DNA of 38,595 nt from Nemertoderma westbladi (lineage: Eukaryota; Xenacoelomorpha; Nemertodermatida; Nemertodermatidae). This document shows positions 19,104 through 29,985 of the stretch, one piece after another. Within the stretch, counting starts at the first letter, position 1. Each line of letters begins with the position of its first letter. A program made the translations under genes and the position numbers. The stretch covers positions 1-38,595 of the forward strand of contig JAUCBJ010004414.1 in assembly GCA_032718475.1 (NCBI GenBank), read 5' to 3'. The notes beneath the pieces were generated by a model. It had not been told where the DNA came from, did no database searches, and worked only from the letters and a program-made list of their open reading frames with translations.

Positions 19104-20412
19104 GCTTCATTCCGTTCTCTTTGTCCCTGAGCTCCTTACTATTCTTCCTGATGCGATTGTTTATCTGATGTAGTTCCGACTCTAACCCCGTCACCCTATC
19201 CCTCGTCTCTCTCAGCTGCTGCTCCACTGACTGGATTCCGCCCGTCTCCGTAACTCCCGTAGACAACGCGTGTAACTTCTTCTCTTCCATATCCAACGAG
19301 CTCCTCATCTCCTCGTGTTTCTTTTCCAAGGAATCCAAATCTTTCAGTGATTGCTCTAGAGTTTTCTGTCTCTCCATTAAGGCCCCTTTATCTTCCTCCA
19401 TGCTCTTACTAACTTCCTGCTTTTTCTTCTTTTCGTCTTTCAGTAACCTCCTCTGATTCTCCAATAAGCTTCTCGCCTTCCCGTAATGCGCTTTCCTCTG
19501 CATCAACTGGTTGTTAACCTCCCCCATCTGGCCCCCGGTCGTCGCCGATCTCTCGCTCTCCAGCACTTTAACCTCGGCTTCGATCTCCGCAATCTTTCCG
19601 GGATTGTCCTCGACAACGCTCCGCATTTTACCGATCTCTTCCTCTGTGGTTCTTATGGAGGCGGCGTTGGCGGCCACAGACTCCTCTACCTGTACGAACT
19701 GCCAGGCGACCCAGAGTTTATTGAGATGGTCGATCTCTCTGGTTATCTTCTGGAACTCGAGGTAACCCTGGCGTTCCTCTTGGAGTTTCTCCAGACAGGG
19801 CCTCAACTCCTCCTCCAACGCGGTGTTGATTTGTACCAACTTGGACTCTTTCTTCTCTATGGTTTTCTCTGCCGACTCTTTTTTACTTTCGTACAACCGC
19901 GTTCCGGCCGCCTCCTCAATCATCGATAGAATCTCCACGGGTTTCATATTGAGCACTTTGGTGACGCGGCCCTGCATGATCAAGAAGTGGGGGTTGTTGA
20001 CGTTAAGTTGGACGGACCTGAAGAGATCCTGAACGCGTTGGTTGGTCGCATTCACTCCGTTTATCGTGTATTTATTTCGACCTCCGACAACGACTTGACG
20101 AGTTACGACTATCTCGTTGTTCAATTCGTATCCCAAAGGGCTTTGCATTTTATCTCGGTTATCGAAAGTTATTGTCACGGTCGCTTTGGTGATTCCCGCT
20201 TGCCCGCTTTTGTAGACCAAATCCTGCAGATTGGCGGCTCGTACAGATGTAAGGTTCGATATTCCCAGAAGGAAACATATTCCATCGAGAATGTTCGACT
20301 TACCAGAGCCGTTCAATCCAGTTATAGCGTTAAACTGTGTGTCGAACCCTTTAATCTCAGTGCGGGTTGCGTAGGATTTAAATCCATCCAAAATAACCTC
20401 CTTGATAAACAT
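19084..20412 (-). CDS. SMC2: SMC2, exon 1: N-terminal head and first coiled coil
   Basis: Encodes residues 1-443. The Walker A loop GLNGSGKS (32-39) follows the conserved GFKSYATRTEI start of SMC2. RQVVVGGRNKY (105-115) and the Q-loop in HFLIMQGRVTKVLNM (Gln147) follow, then IEEAAGTRLYE and a long coiled coil from about 175 to the exon end. The ATG at 20410-20412 places this conserved N-terminus at residue 2. Coding should stop at 19084, where a CAG|GTAGGT donor occurs; beyond it the frame stays open through degraded minisatellite for about 70 more codons, which I do not accept as coding. The last residues, RELQ, are themselves encoded by the sequence that was amplified in the intron. Confidence 0.95.
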
Positions 20413-21481
20413 ATTTCAGTATTTCTTCAGTTATTACTGTCTTACTCTTTGTCTTAGGCCTATCCTTTCTTCTGTTCTTAGTAAATTCTGAAATTAGGAA
20501 CACAGAATAGGCCTACGCCTGTACGCCTACGGTTAGACGGTCAGCATCAGACGCGGCTAATTGAGTCTAACTACAAATAACTTATTGAACTTGGCAGCTT
20601 GACCACATAACATGCATGATGATAGAGGGCAGTTATTATTAAACCGTTCAGCCATTAGCCTATTTCAGCATTTGTTATTTTTAAAGGATATTTTCCAGTT
20701 TTGTACAGTTGTACCTACGAGTAACAATAATTTCGTCCGAGGATTGAGGATTCTAGCATTTCTGCTTTTGTTTGAGGAGTATATTGACGATAATAATTTA
20801 TTTGAAATATTTGAAGATTTGTTTGATAACAAAATTGTTGGTTTAAATGTTTCCACCAGTCTCACCTTGTACGAATGGATCCAAAATCGAAACCGGTAAG
20901 AATGCCATTTGCGACATCCAAAGATGACCAACTTGAATTAGTCAAAGGGTTTAACAGATTTATTTTGCGTTTTACGCTACTGTTAAAGGGACATCACGCT
21001 ACTATATGTATTATTTAATATACGGTATGAGAGCAATATTGCAAGAAGCAATGTCAGTGAGAAGAGGCAAGTCGTTTCCAAGGTCTACCCAGAGCTTGGT
21101 TTAGCCGAGACACGAGGATCTGAACTTTGCATTCCTAATACTCTACTTACCAATAATACTTGAATATAGTAGGAGCTTTATTGTACTTTAATAAGTACGG
21201 ATATTTCATCTTACTGTAGGCACGTATTTATAATATGATACGGACAGTAAGGAAAGAGAAAAATAATTATTTCTCGCCGTTGCACTAAATATAATATATA
21301 AGTAATTAAGTAATAAAGACTAATATATTGCACTAATCTACTAGATAATCGCTAAAATAACATTCTACTAAATAAAATTAAAGAAAACGATTATAATAAA
21401 AGTACATTATAATACATACATAAATATAAAAATAATAAAAACATATAAAATAATATAGTCACACACCCACTCCAGACGCCG
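20413..21481. other. Intergenic region between SMC2 and BEL element 1
   Basis: AT-rich. It should hold the SMC2 promoter and, if present, the 3' LTR of the BEL element; I recognise neither. One possible exon on the plus strand is listed separately. Confidence 0.4.
20612..20896 (+). CDS. Possible orphan exon, product unknown
   Basis: An open frame of about 95 codons begins with ATG and is rich in Leu, Phe, Asp and Asn (FEEYIDDNNLFEIFEDLFDN). It ends at ACCG|GTAAGAAT, a good 5' splice-site match that overlaps its first stop. The acidic, hydrophobic composition resembles a first exon of some host or transposase genes, but I do not recognise the family. It may equally be a chance frame. Confidence 0.2.
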
Positions 21482-22678
21482 TTACGTTGGGGAGTCCCTG
21501 GATGTTGGTTGGATTAGGGAGGTGGTCGTGGGAAGAGTATCTTGCCTTCCATAGTTTCCGGACAGTTCTCGGTCTCTCTCCAGTAAACATAAACGACCAA
21601 CTGGGCGATTGAGCTGCTGCGTCTCGAAGACAATTCCCGGTTTCTTAAAGTTACCTTGCATGACGACGAGTTCTACCGTTCACACCAAACCATCATCTGA
21701 GATATGAGTCTCGATGATACGACCTGTCTGCCACCGCTTACATGGAAGATCTGATTCCACAATAAGGACCATGTCTCTGGCGCTGACGTTTTCTTGCTGC
21801 GCAAACCACTTAGTTCGAAGTTGTAGCGTAGGCAGACAATGTTTTTCGAAGTGGTCAGCGAAACGACGGGATAATAACTGCATAAATTGCCAAGTTTGTC
21901 GGCAGTATTCGTCTCCGTCCGTGATTTCCGATCGTGGGAGCATGGCTACAGGTTTCTTCAGTAGGAAGTGCGCGGGTGTTAGCGCTTCCAGGGAATTGGG
22001 ACTTGATGAGACTGGCATAAGCGGTGTCTCGTTGAGATAGGCGGCGATTTCCTCTATTAACGTCCGCAAAAGTTCGTCGGTGAGATACGCGCGGCACGGC
22101 ACTATAAAGTGAAATGCGGTCTTCACGCTCCTGATTAATCTCTCCCAACTTCCTCCCCACCAAGGGGCGTCGGCGGCGTTGAAGGTCCAGCTAGACGCTG
22201 TTACCCTTAGCTGATCGTCCACCTGTCTTTGGTTCCAATCTTTGACGTAAGCCTTGAGTTCTTTGTTTGCACCAATGAAGTTCGTTCCCTTATCAGATCT
22301 CATCGTGTTACTAGTTCCAAAGCGAGCAATCTGTCGGCGTAAGCTCAGTATGAAGCTATTGGTAGATAGATCGTTCACCATATCGAGATGGATAGCTCTA
22401 CAAGTCATACAGACAAAGATGACACACCATCGCTTGACTATAGTCCTGGCACGATATACTTCAATAGGGCCAAATAAATCCACACCAGTATTTGTGAAGG
22501 GTGGTTCATAGAAGCTTACTCATTCCCTAGGTAATTCTGCCTCTCGCTGTGTTAAAGGCCTACTGAATACTTTCCTACAGGGTATGCAGTTCCTAAGAAC
22601 TTGGTTCAGACCTCTACGGGGTTTATGAAAATAATAGCGAGTTCGAATTTCGCTAAGAACTCGTTCTCTACCAGCATG
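21482..22678 (-). pseudogene. BEL element 1 integrase region (broken)
   Basis: After a zinc-binding CIPC pair near 22575 come the three catalytic residues of a DDE integrase: Asp in VDLFGP, Asp in MRSDKGTNF and Glu in GGSWERL. These insert element cDNA into the host chromosome. The usual SDNG motif reads SDKG here. TGA stops at 22520-22522 and 21680-21682 interrupt the frame. Downstream of the second stop the frame stays open through LNRPVGRLCLLE, a typical BEL C-terminal end, to a TAA at 21482-21484. Confidence 0.85.
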
Positions 22679-24271
22679 CTAAAGCTTACTGTGAACATCT
22701 ACAATCATCTTGATTTGTATTTCAAGATTTCTAATGAGTATGGGAAACTTAGTGTCAAAGGATAATGTAGCATTAGTTAGTCTTCCTCCAACGTGTATTA
22801 ACCCATCTATCATTGTGCTAGAGAATCGATCCCTTAAGCGCATCTGTGGATTTCTCAACAACAGGAAATACTTATCGGAATCCTCATAGCATTGCAGGAG
22901 TCTCAGTATCTGCTTATTGGTTTCTTCATGCTCCTGGTAACTGATCTTCTCCTTCAGAAATCTGTCTGATATCTTGTATTTGGGAAGATCTTTAACAACA
23001 TGGACCTGGGCAGATGTCAGTGGAGCGGTATCACTAGCGATCTTCGTCCTGGAGTAGTGATAATGAAAGCATCGCTTCAAATATGCAATGGCCTTACAGA
23101 GCCGATTCCATGAGCTATAGTGATGTATCGCTCTCTGCAGGAGGGGTGAGAGTCCCTGCGAGACGTCTGGTGTTCCAGATTTCCAATCTCTCTCTCTGAT
23201 TTCCACAACAGACTTATTTGTGGCGGGGGATTGTGGATCCAAAGCGTCGTCTCCGGAAATGTGTAGTACAGACAGATCTATCACGGGTTTAAATAACTTC
23301 GATTTACTCGCCCGGGTTTTAGGTTTGACTTTCTCCGCTCCCTTGGCTTGTCTAATCTCAGCCGTGGTAAGATGAGGAGGCCATTCATCCTCTTCCTTGC
23401 TTAGGAAGTCGGGTCCACCTAACCAGTCTGGAGTATCTATCAGTTCTTGTGGAGTTGCTTCCCTGGAGGCAATGTCGGCTGGATTAATCGTCCCAGGGCA
23501 ATGTCTCCATTGATCTATCTTCGTGCGACTAAGTATAATGGCTACTCTGTTGGTAACGAAGACGCTGAACTGACAGACTTCATTGGTTATATACTCCAAC
23601 ACGAGTAAAGCATCGGTCCAATAGACAGTTTTCTCCAGTGGATAGTCGATCTGTTCTGTTACATTCCGGCCGATTGCTGTAGCGTATAGAGCCGCTTTTA
23701 ACTCCGCTCAAGGAACTCTCAGCTTGTTGTTTATCAAGGCCTTAGAGGTAACCAAGGCGACCTTAATTCCATCCGGAGTTTCAACCCTCAGGTAGGCTAC
23801 TATACCTATTCCCATGTCGCTGGCGTCTCCAAACACATGGAGTTGATAGGAATACGTGGGGAGAACATGACCAAAATAGGAATGGGAAATCGTAAAGTTC
23901 TCGATGGATGGTAGAGAATCTTCCCATTTCATCCACTTCTTTAGTAGTTCTCCCTTAAGTGGATCGTCCCATGAGTGGTTTTCAAGCCACATTTGTTGTA
24001 CTAAATTCCGAGCAATCAATATAACTGGGCTAATAAATCCCAATGGATCGAAATAAGTGCTCAGGATACTTAGACAAATCCGTTTAGTTCGAATTGGATT
24101 ATCTCGCTGTTTTAGCTGGAAAAACAGGATATCTCTCTCCGTGTCCCATTTCAAACCAAGCGTCTTGGTTTCTGGAAGATTGTCCTTGATAAGGTCTAGA
24201 TCTTTAACTCCTCGGTCTTCTACCGGGATCGATTCCAGAAATTCACGGGAGTTACTGGTGAATTTAGTTAA
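22679..24271 (-). pseudogene. BEL element 1 RNase H region and start of the HHCC domain (broken)
   Basis: Contains FDPLGFISPV, the RNase H Asp in HVFGDASDMG, YWTDA and PADIASRE. It is the domain that removes the RNA template during reverse transcription. It is one frame with the upstream RT and downstream integrase, broken by TGA at 23708-23710 (just before AELKAALYATAIG) and bounded by TGA at 24272 and TAG at 22679. Confidence 0.85.
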
Positions 24272-25957
24272 TCAAAATCCACCTCTTTTCAAGCACTCTA
24301 CCGTTCCCTTGGCGACATCAATGGCGTCTTCCACCGATGGGAGGGACTTTAAATTGTCGTCCATGTATATATCCCGTTTGATGTTGTCGATAACCGCTTT
24401 AGAGAAGGCGTCCCGGTTGTCATCAGCAGTGGTGCGCACTACTGAGCAGGCGTTTGAGGGGCTCGAGATGATCCCAAAAGCCTGGATGGTCATCCAGTAC
24501 TCCACCGGTATCTGGTTGAGGTCTCCTTCAGGCCACCACAGAAATCGTAGGCTGTCTCGATCCCTATCCAGCGCCTTAACTTGTAAGAACATGCCTTCTA
24601 TATCCGAGGCGAAAGCGATCGAATATTGTCGTAATCTTAAGAGTATTCCCAACAAGGATTGGAGTAAGTTGGGTCCTGGCAACAACTCGGAGTTAAGGGA
24701 TTGGCCCATGTAGAGGGCGGAGCCGTCAAATACTACCCGGACTTCGTTGGGTTTACCGGGTTTGGGAACGTAATGATGTGTTAAATAGTACGTTCTCTCA
24801 GTTATGGGTGTTTCTTCCGGTACTCGCTCCGCATATCCCTTGTCGATGAATTTCTTCAGCTGGGTCTTGTACATCTCCTTAGCTGAAGCATTTGCCGTAA
24901 GGCGTCGATGTAGTTGCGCGATTCTCTTCTCCGCCAAGGGTCGGTTATTTATAAAATTGGGTTCTCGCCGTCGGAAAGGCAGACCCATCTCATACCTACC
25001 TTGATCTTTAAGAAAACGTGTAGTCGTTTCCTGTATCTGCTTGGCTCTTTCCTCTTCTACCGATAGGGCCTTATCGTAGGAGTTAGGCTCTACAGCTTCT
25101 TGAGTAAAGAATCGTACGGCGTGTTCATCGTGAGTCTTGGCGTTGTAACGATCTATCACTTCATTCAGTTCGTCGTTGTAATCGACTTGTCCACCTGGAT
25201 GGATGAGGTGACACAGGTTCACTTGGTTTTGCCAAGTTTCATTTTCCGTAAGGAGGTCGATGGTATTCTCCTCGTCGAATAGTTGATGAATATCGTCATT
25301 ATCTGAGGAGTATGGTGTTCCCTCAGGTGTGTCGTCTCCCTCACTGATTTCCTCTTCCCATTCACTCACCTGGTGGACTTGATCTTTAGGTAGCCTTTCC
25401 ATGAGTGTCCTACGGGAAGGTCCAGTAAAGTACCAACCTACTCTAGTTCTTCCCGCATAGGTTTGCAGTGGTTGCGGTTGAGCAGGCCGTTTCTCTAATG
25501 TCTCAAGCGCCTCATGCGCATTTTGGCCGATGAGTATTTGTACCCCTGGGTAGTCGATGTTGAATCTAGGTATCTCATGCTGCTGGGTGAAATCGTCTTC
25601 ATCCCAGTTATAAGGTTCCACTTGGCTGGTAGCGAAGTTCTTTATCGCCACCATTTTTACTGACCTTATACTGTGTTCTCCTAGTTCATCCTGGGGGGTG
25701 GACAACGCGCCTACATAGTAGTCTGTAGCTACTGTAGATTTCCAAACCTGCATAATTCCTGAAAGGTTCAACTTAGTTCGGAACTTGGGTTGTCCAGCAA
25801 AGATGTATTCGGCTAGTTCTTTGTCGATGAATGTTCCTGTGCTGCCGGAGTCAAGTAGTGCGTTCACTATATAGCTCTTTTCTAACCCGTGGACTCTCAA
25901 CTGCACTACGGGAAATTCTCGGATTCCTACGTTGGAAGTTGGCGCTTTCCAAGATGG
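24272..25957 (-). pseudogene. BEL element 1 protease and reverse transcriptase
   Basis: Aspartic protease motif ALLDSGSTGTFIDKE lies near the start. The reverse transcriptase includes VRVVFDGSA, the first catalytic Asp in ASDIEGMFLQV, and YMDD at 24356-24367. The frame opens at about 25957 and overlaps the zinc-knuckle ORF, which lies one reading frame away (a -1 shift); no slippery heptamer is visible in the 30-base overlap. It ends in a premature TGA right after RGGF, with the same frame continuing below. Confidence 0.9.
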
Positions 25958-26442
25958 TTGTCGTCAGGAATAGTTAGGGGGAGCTCAATATCGGTTTCAG
26001 TCTCATACGTAAGTGCTCGATACACTGCGGTGTTTATCATATAGCAGGATTCGTTTTCGTCGGAGAATTCGTCCGTGTAAAATCCTTCCATCTCAGAACT
26101 GTGGTCAGTGTCGTTCACATCACTGAATTGGACATGTAGTTCGGACTCACTTACCTGACTCGGGCTGTTTCTTTCGAATTCGGTGTGCAACAAGATATGA
26201 TGTTTCGTGCCGCACGTAGCACACCTTGCATCAGAGTAACAGGTTCGCCGTTGGTGTCCTTGTCTGAGACAATTATAACACAACCGCTTATCCCACATGA
26301 CTTTGCGTCTATCTTTTAGGGATTTCTTTAAGAATTCATCACACACACTTAAACGATGGGGCCCGTCGCACAACGCACATTTTGGTTTGATGTTACTTAC
26401 TTTACCTTGGGTAGTGTTGTGCACACTCGTTCTTTCTTCCAT
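25927..26442 (-). pseudogene. BEL element 1 Gag zinc-knuckle segment
   Basis: 171 codons with cysteine/histidine clusters: CALCDGPHRLSVC, CYNCLRQGHQRRTC (a canonical CX2CX4HX4C knuckle) and CATCGTKHH. These bind element RNA in the particle. It overlaps the end of the preceding gag ORF by 41 bases in a +1-shifted frame, so it is probably the same protein split by an indel. Confidence 0.85.
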
Positions 26443-28132
26443 GAACTCTCTTAGGAGACGTAGGAGGAGTTTTTGTTACCTGTTCTCTCCTGTCACTGGT
26501 TCGAGACTTAAATTTACTTACGTCTTTAGGTGCTTTGTTGACATAGTAAGATCTTTCGGTGTCTTTCCCGCTGTTCTCCTCTTGAGAGGTTTGGCTTTCG
26601 CCATCATCTGTATAACACACTGGGGTGACCTTTCTCCTAGAAACAGGTTTTTCAATTACCTTATTTTCCGGTGTTTTCTCTCGGGACTGCTTTAAGAGCT
26701 GTAATCTTACCTCTCCATTTAAGAATGACATGAGATCAGCCATGGTAGGGTCTCTTTGTTGCTGGTCCATCATATAGAGCTCTTTCTTGTCCCAGCGAGT
26801 ACCTACTCCACCCTTTGGCAAAGTAGATGCTACGGCTCCAATAACCATGGAACTCTGATATTCATGAGACTTACCTAACCAATCTAATTGTCTACAGATC
26901 TCCTGAATCTCATCGGAAAACTCTATAATCCCGCTGCTAAGGAACTTTCGGGGCGCTACCAATTTTGCATACAAATACCTAGCTATGTTTGTCCTATTAC
27001 CATACCTGATGTTTAGTGTATCCCAAACTTGTCTTAATCCATCTGGATGTCCAATAAACTTTAACGCCATTAACTTGGGAGGTCCTTCCAAACACTCGAT
27101 GAGGAATCTAAGTTTCTCTCCATTAGATAGTACAGAGTTCTGTATGTTATCTTTGTAATATTCATTAAAAGGTAACCATTTCATCTCATCTCCATTGAAC
27201 TTGACGATCTCTCCCACTTTTACCGCTTGACGGGCTTCGGTTCTAGCCATTTGACGCGTAAAACTTTCTTGGGCCATCGTGTTATTTAATATCGAGTTAT
27301 CGGTATATAAATTTCTCGGATTAGGATCAGGTCTATATGGAATATCATTGTCAACAGGTTTATAATTACCTTTAATAGGGTTTACTATAGGAGTTTCTAC
27401 TTCACTAGCAGTATAGATGCGTGTAGGCTCCACACCTTGCGCTTGAAATACTTCAGACCTAACAGGTTGACACATTGTTACATGGGGTGGTGGTATACCC
27501 CTTTGTATATTTACTAATTTATCGCGTTCTAACGCGATACTCTGCTGCACTTCTCGCAACTCTAACCTACCTTCCCTTACTGTTCCCTTGAACTGTTGAA
27601 CAGTCTCCTGCATCTGCCCGAGCAGCAGATCCATCCCCCGCCGTCCCTCATCCACCCACTCGACCGCCGAAGCGGGAGCCGCCAACATAGTAGCGGGTAG
27701 GCGAGGGACGACGGGCAATAAATCGTTGATGTCTCGCTCGGCGTCCAGGACAGGAATTGTCTCAGGGGCTGTTCTACTGGGCACAGGTAGTTTAGTGCTG
27801 TGCAAAGGGAACTTAGAGTTGGGTTCTGGAAGTACAGGGGTCTCTATCACAGAGGTTGTGGCTTCGAGAACAGGCCTAATTATTTCAGGCTCATCTACTA
27901 TAGTAGGGAGTCTTTTCACTCTAATAATTTGGTCTGTGGGTTCTGTACTACCTAAGTCTGTGCTAGCTAGTTGCCTTCTCACAGCTAGGGGCAAATTAGG
28001 CAATTTCTGATGGTGGGGCGTTCTTCTACGCCTGCTGGGATGAGATCTATTTCCTCCGCCTTCAGGATCTGTTGTATCGCCTTCATCAGATGATGTAAAT
28101 CCCTGTCTCTTGGGAGTAGATCGACTTATCAT
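26402..28132 (-). CDS. BEL element 1 Gag (DUF1759-type), open
   Basis: 576 codons without a stop. Residues about 330-430 carry the DUF1759-like Gag region (KFNGDEMKWLPFNEYY, then LRFLIECLEGPPKLMAL and IRYGNRTNIARYLYAKL). The N-terminal half is Pro/Thr/Arg-rich with a short helical segment. Its ATG overlaps the stop of the upstream ORF as ATGA (28129-28132), an arrangement that elsewhere allows termination-reinitiation. The zinc knuckles expected at its C-terminus lie in the next frame. Confidence 0.85.
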   Translation of the reverse strand: MISRSTPKRQGFTSSDEGDTTDPEGGGNRSHPSRRRRTPHHQKLPNLPLAVRRQLASTDLGSTEPTDQIIRVKRLPTIVDEPEIIRPVLEATTSVIETPVLPEPNSKFPLHSTKLPVPSRTAPETIPVLDAERDINDLLPVVPRLPATMLAAPASAVEWVDEGRRGMDLLLGQMQETVQQFKGTVREGRLELREVQQSIALERDKLVNIQRGIPPPHVTMCQPVRSEVFQAQGVEPTRIYTASEVETPIVNPIKGNYKPVDNDIPYRPDPNPRNLYTDNSILNNTMAQESFTRQMARTEARQAVKVGEIVKFNGDEMKWLPFNEYYKDNIQNSVLSNGEKLRFLIECLEGPPKLMALKFIGHPDGLRQVWDTLNIRYGNRTNIARYLYAKLVAPRKFLSSGIIEFSDEIQEICRQLDWLGKSHEYQSSMVIGAVASTLPKGGVGTRWDKKELYMMDQQQRDPTMADLMSFLNGEVRLQLLKQSREKTPENKVIEKPVSRRKVTPVCYTDDGESQTSQEENSGKDTERSYYVNKAPKDVSKFKSRTSDRREQVTKTPPTSPKRVHGRKNECAQHYPR

Positions 28133-29601
28133 CTGCCACTGACTAGCTGTCTCTGTTTATCTATGTAGTCTTGCTTCTCTTGAAGAATTTCCAACTCTAG
28201 TTGGGTTGTCTCTTCAGACGCCCTCCGTTCTGCTTCTGCCACTGCCTCTGCCGCTTTTCTTTCCGCTTCTGCCGCTGCTACCTTTCTTTCAGCCTCTGCC
28301 TCTGCCGCTGCCGCTGCCGCTTTTCTTTCAACCTCCGCCGCTGCCGCTTTTCTTTCAGCCTCTGCCTCTGCCGCTGCCGCTGCCGCTTTTCTTTCAACTT
28401 CGGCCGCTGCCGCTGCTGCTGTCTTTCTGTCTTCTATTCGTTTTTTCTTTAACTGTTCTTCTTGGACTCTAGCGATGCGGATGCTTTCATCAAATTTAGC
28501 TTGGTTCGCGGCTAACATTTCTGCATCTAATGAGTCCAACACAAACTTGGCTCCTTCACTAGTAGGGCAAAGTCCAGCTAGCCGTCTCCTCAACTCTTTG
28601 TCACCTATAAATCGTTGATAGTCCGACAGATATATGTCAATAGCGTCCTTCTTATCAGGTTTCTCCAATGTCGCTTCGCTTTCCACTTGAGAAAAGGTAG
28701 CGTCTGTTGATTCTCCGTGGGTTGAGCGCTCAGTTAGCTGAATTTTCCATTGGGATGTTCCTTGGACTTTAAGACTCACCCGTTGGAACCAATTCTTTAC
28801 GGCAACTTGCAACGACGTGTCTTGACTTCTCTTCGAGGCTTCCTCAAAGGCCGAAAGGATTAGTCTAATTCTTAGGATTCGTTCTCGAACTTGATATAGC
28901 AGCTCTCCCTGCTCTTGAGGTCCTTGGGGTTGTTGAAACAGTTGTTCCCCTAATCGCTCCAAAGAGCTGAAGAATCCCTGTACATATCCGGCTGCCGACC
29001 TCTTCCACACAGCTGGATCTCTAGTGTCCTTTACCATTCCCATCCTGTATAAGTCTTCCCAGGCAGGTTCCGATAAGTTAAACGGGAGTTTGGGTCCGGG
29101 GAAGTTCCATTGCGTCTCGACAATAGACTTTAGTTCCTCCATTGTGTATCCCGCATAACTGTCCTTGGTCGATCGGTTACTTCTCGCCCAATCGATTTGG
29201 TGTTCCTCCACCGCAATCAATACCCTAGTGAGTACGGCTTCAGGAAGAATGAGAAGTGGATCCGAATAAACTGCATCTGCCATCTTTGCTCCGCGCTTGG
29301 GTGGCAACTCTACAGTATCTGAACTACTGGAGCTATCGGGCTTCTGAGAAATAAGTTCTCGGTTAGAGTGTTGCTGCTGTTTAACAGCTGCCTCTTGGTC
29401 CCGCTTGACTTGAGCCCGAGTGCCTATGATAGACCTACGGTACTTTACTAGCTTAGGGTCGGATACTACTACTGGAGGGATGACCTTTCTTACAGTAGGA
29501 GGGGACTTGAACTTCGGTCTCAAACGTTCCGCACTCCTATCTGGATCGCAGACTGTTGTTTCTAGGAGACTATCTGACAGATTTTGCTTAGTGTCAGCCA
29601 T
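28129..29601 (-). CDS. BEL element 1 upstream ORF, coiled-coil protein, open
   Basis: 490 codons starting MADTKQNLSD. No enzymatic domain is recognisable. The middle (about 130-330) is a folded-looking, Trp/Leu-containing region. The C-terminal 130 residues are an alanine/glutamate/lysine coiled coil built of short repeats (AAAAEAEAERK, AAAAEVERK). Its stop overlaps the gag ATG. In many BEL Gag proteins a coiled coil precedes DUF1759, so this may be the N-terminal Gag half encoded as a separate ORF rather than a foreign gene. Confidence 0.75.
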   Translation of the reverse strand: MADTKQNLSDSLLETTVCDPDRSAERLRPKFKSPPTVRKVIPPVVVSDPKLVKYRRSIIGTRAQVKRDQEAAVKQQQHSNRELISQKPDSSSSSDTVELPPKRGAKMADAVYSDPLLILPEAVLTRVLIAVEEHQIDWARSNRSTKDSYAGYTMEELKSIVETQWNFPGPKLPFNLSEPAWEDLYRMGMVKDTRDPAVWKRSAAGYVQGFFSSLERLGEQLFQQPQGPQEQGELLYQVRERILRIRLILSAFEEASKRSQDTSLQVAVKNWFQRVSLKVQGTSQWKIQLTERSTHGESTDATFSQVESEATLEKPDKKDAIDIYLSDYQRFIGDKELRRRLAGLCPTSEGAKFVLDSLDAEMLAANQAKFDESIRIARVQEEQLKKKRIEDRKTAAAAAAEVERKAAAAAAEAEAERKAAAAEVERKAAAAAAEAEAERKVAAAEAERKAAEAVAEAERRASEETTQLELEILQEKQDYIDKQRQLVSGR

Positions 29602-29735
29602 GTTTGTTTGTATAGTTGAATGTCTACTACTATAACTACAGTTAAAGCAAGTCTAGTAATTCAGTATCAACTATAAGCCTAGTAATTAATTACCGATACC
29701 TTTACTCAGTGTAACGTGTTATATACAATATATTA

Positions 29736-29985
29736 GAATACCGGTATACACTTATAGTATATAATATAAGTATTATCACAGACTAGAATTAGTCACAGAA
29801 TACCGGTATATAATTTAAGCATAAATATTAAAATATATAATAAGCCTATCGTGAATACCGGTATACAGCATACACCTATAGTATATATAAGTATAATTAT
29901 AGACTAGGATTAATTACAGAATACCGGTATATAATTTCAGCTTAAATTTATAGAAATAAATATAATAAGCCTATCGTAAATACTG
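29736..29985 (+). repeat. About 117-bp tandem repeat, two units and a start of a third
   Basis: GAATACCGGTATACA...TTATAG...GACTAG...CAGAATACCGGTATATAATTT...AATAAGCCTATCGT occurs at 29736 and again at 29853, with a third beginning near 29977 (AAATACTGG). Each unit contains two ATACCGGTAT palindromes. Confidence 0.75.

Larger units (their letters stand above)
21482..29601 (-). mobile_element. BEL/Pao LTR retrotransposon 1, internal region, inactive
   Basis: Order on the minus strand: upstream ORF, Gag with a DUF1759-type region, zinc knuckles, aspartic protease, reverse transcriptase, RNase H, HHCC and integrase core, C-terminal integrase region. Protease-RT-RNase H-integrase order with DUF1759 Gag is characteristic of BEL/Pao. 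Two frame changes (near 26402-26442 and 25927-25957) and five in-frame stops (24272 TGA, 23708 TGA, 22679 TAG, 22520 TGA, 21680 TGA) prevent translation of pol. I could not find a matching pair of LTRs by eye on the two sides. Confidence 0.9.

Noticed and set aside
25927-25957. Programmed -1 frameshift between the BEL element 1 zinc-knuckle ORF and pol
   Set aside because: No slippery heptamer is visible in the overlap, and the rest of pol is clearly decayed, so a random indel is more likely.
28201-28472. Plus-strand frames rich in Phe/Leu/Pro/Cys resembling membrane proteins
   Set aside because: They are the antisense of the Ala/Glu/Lys coiled-coil repeat in the BEL upstream ORF.
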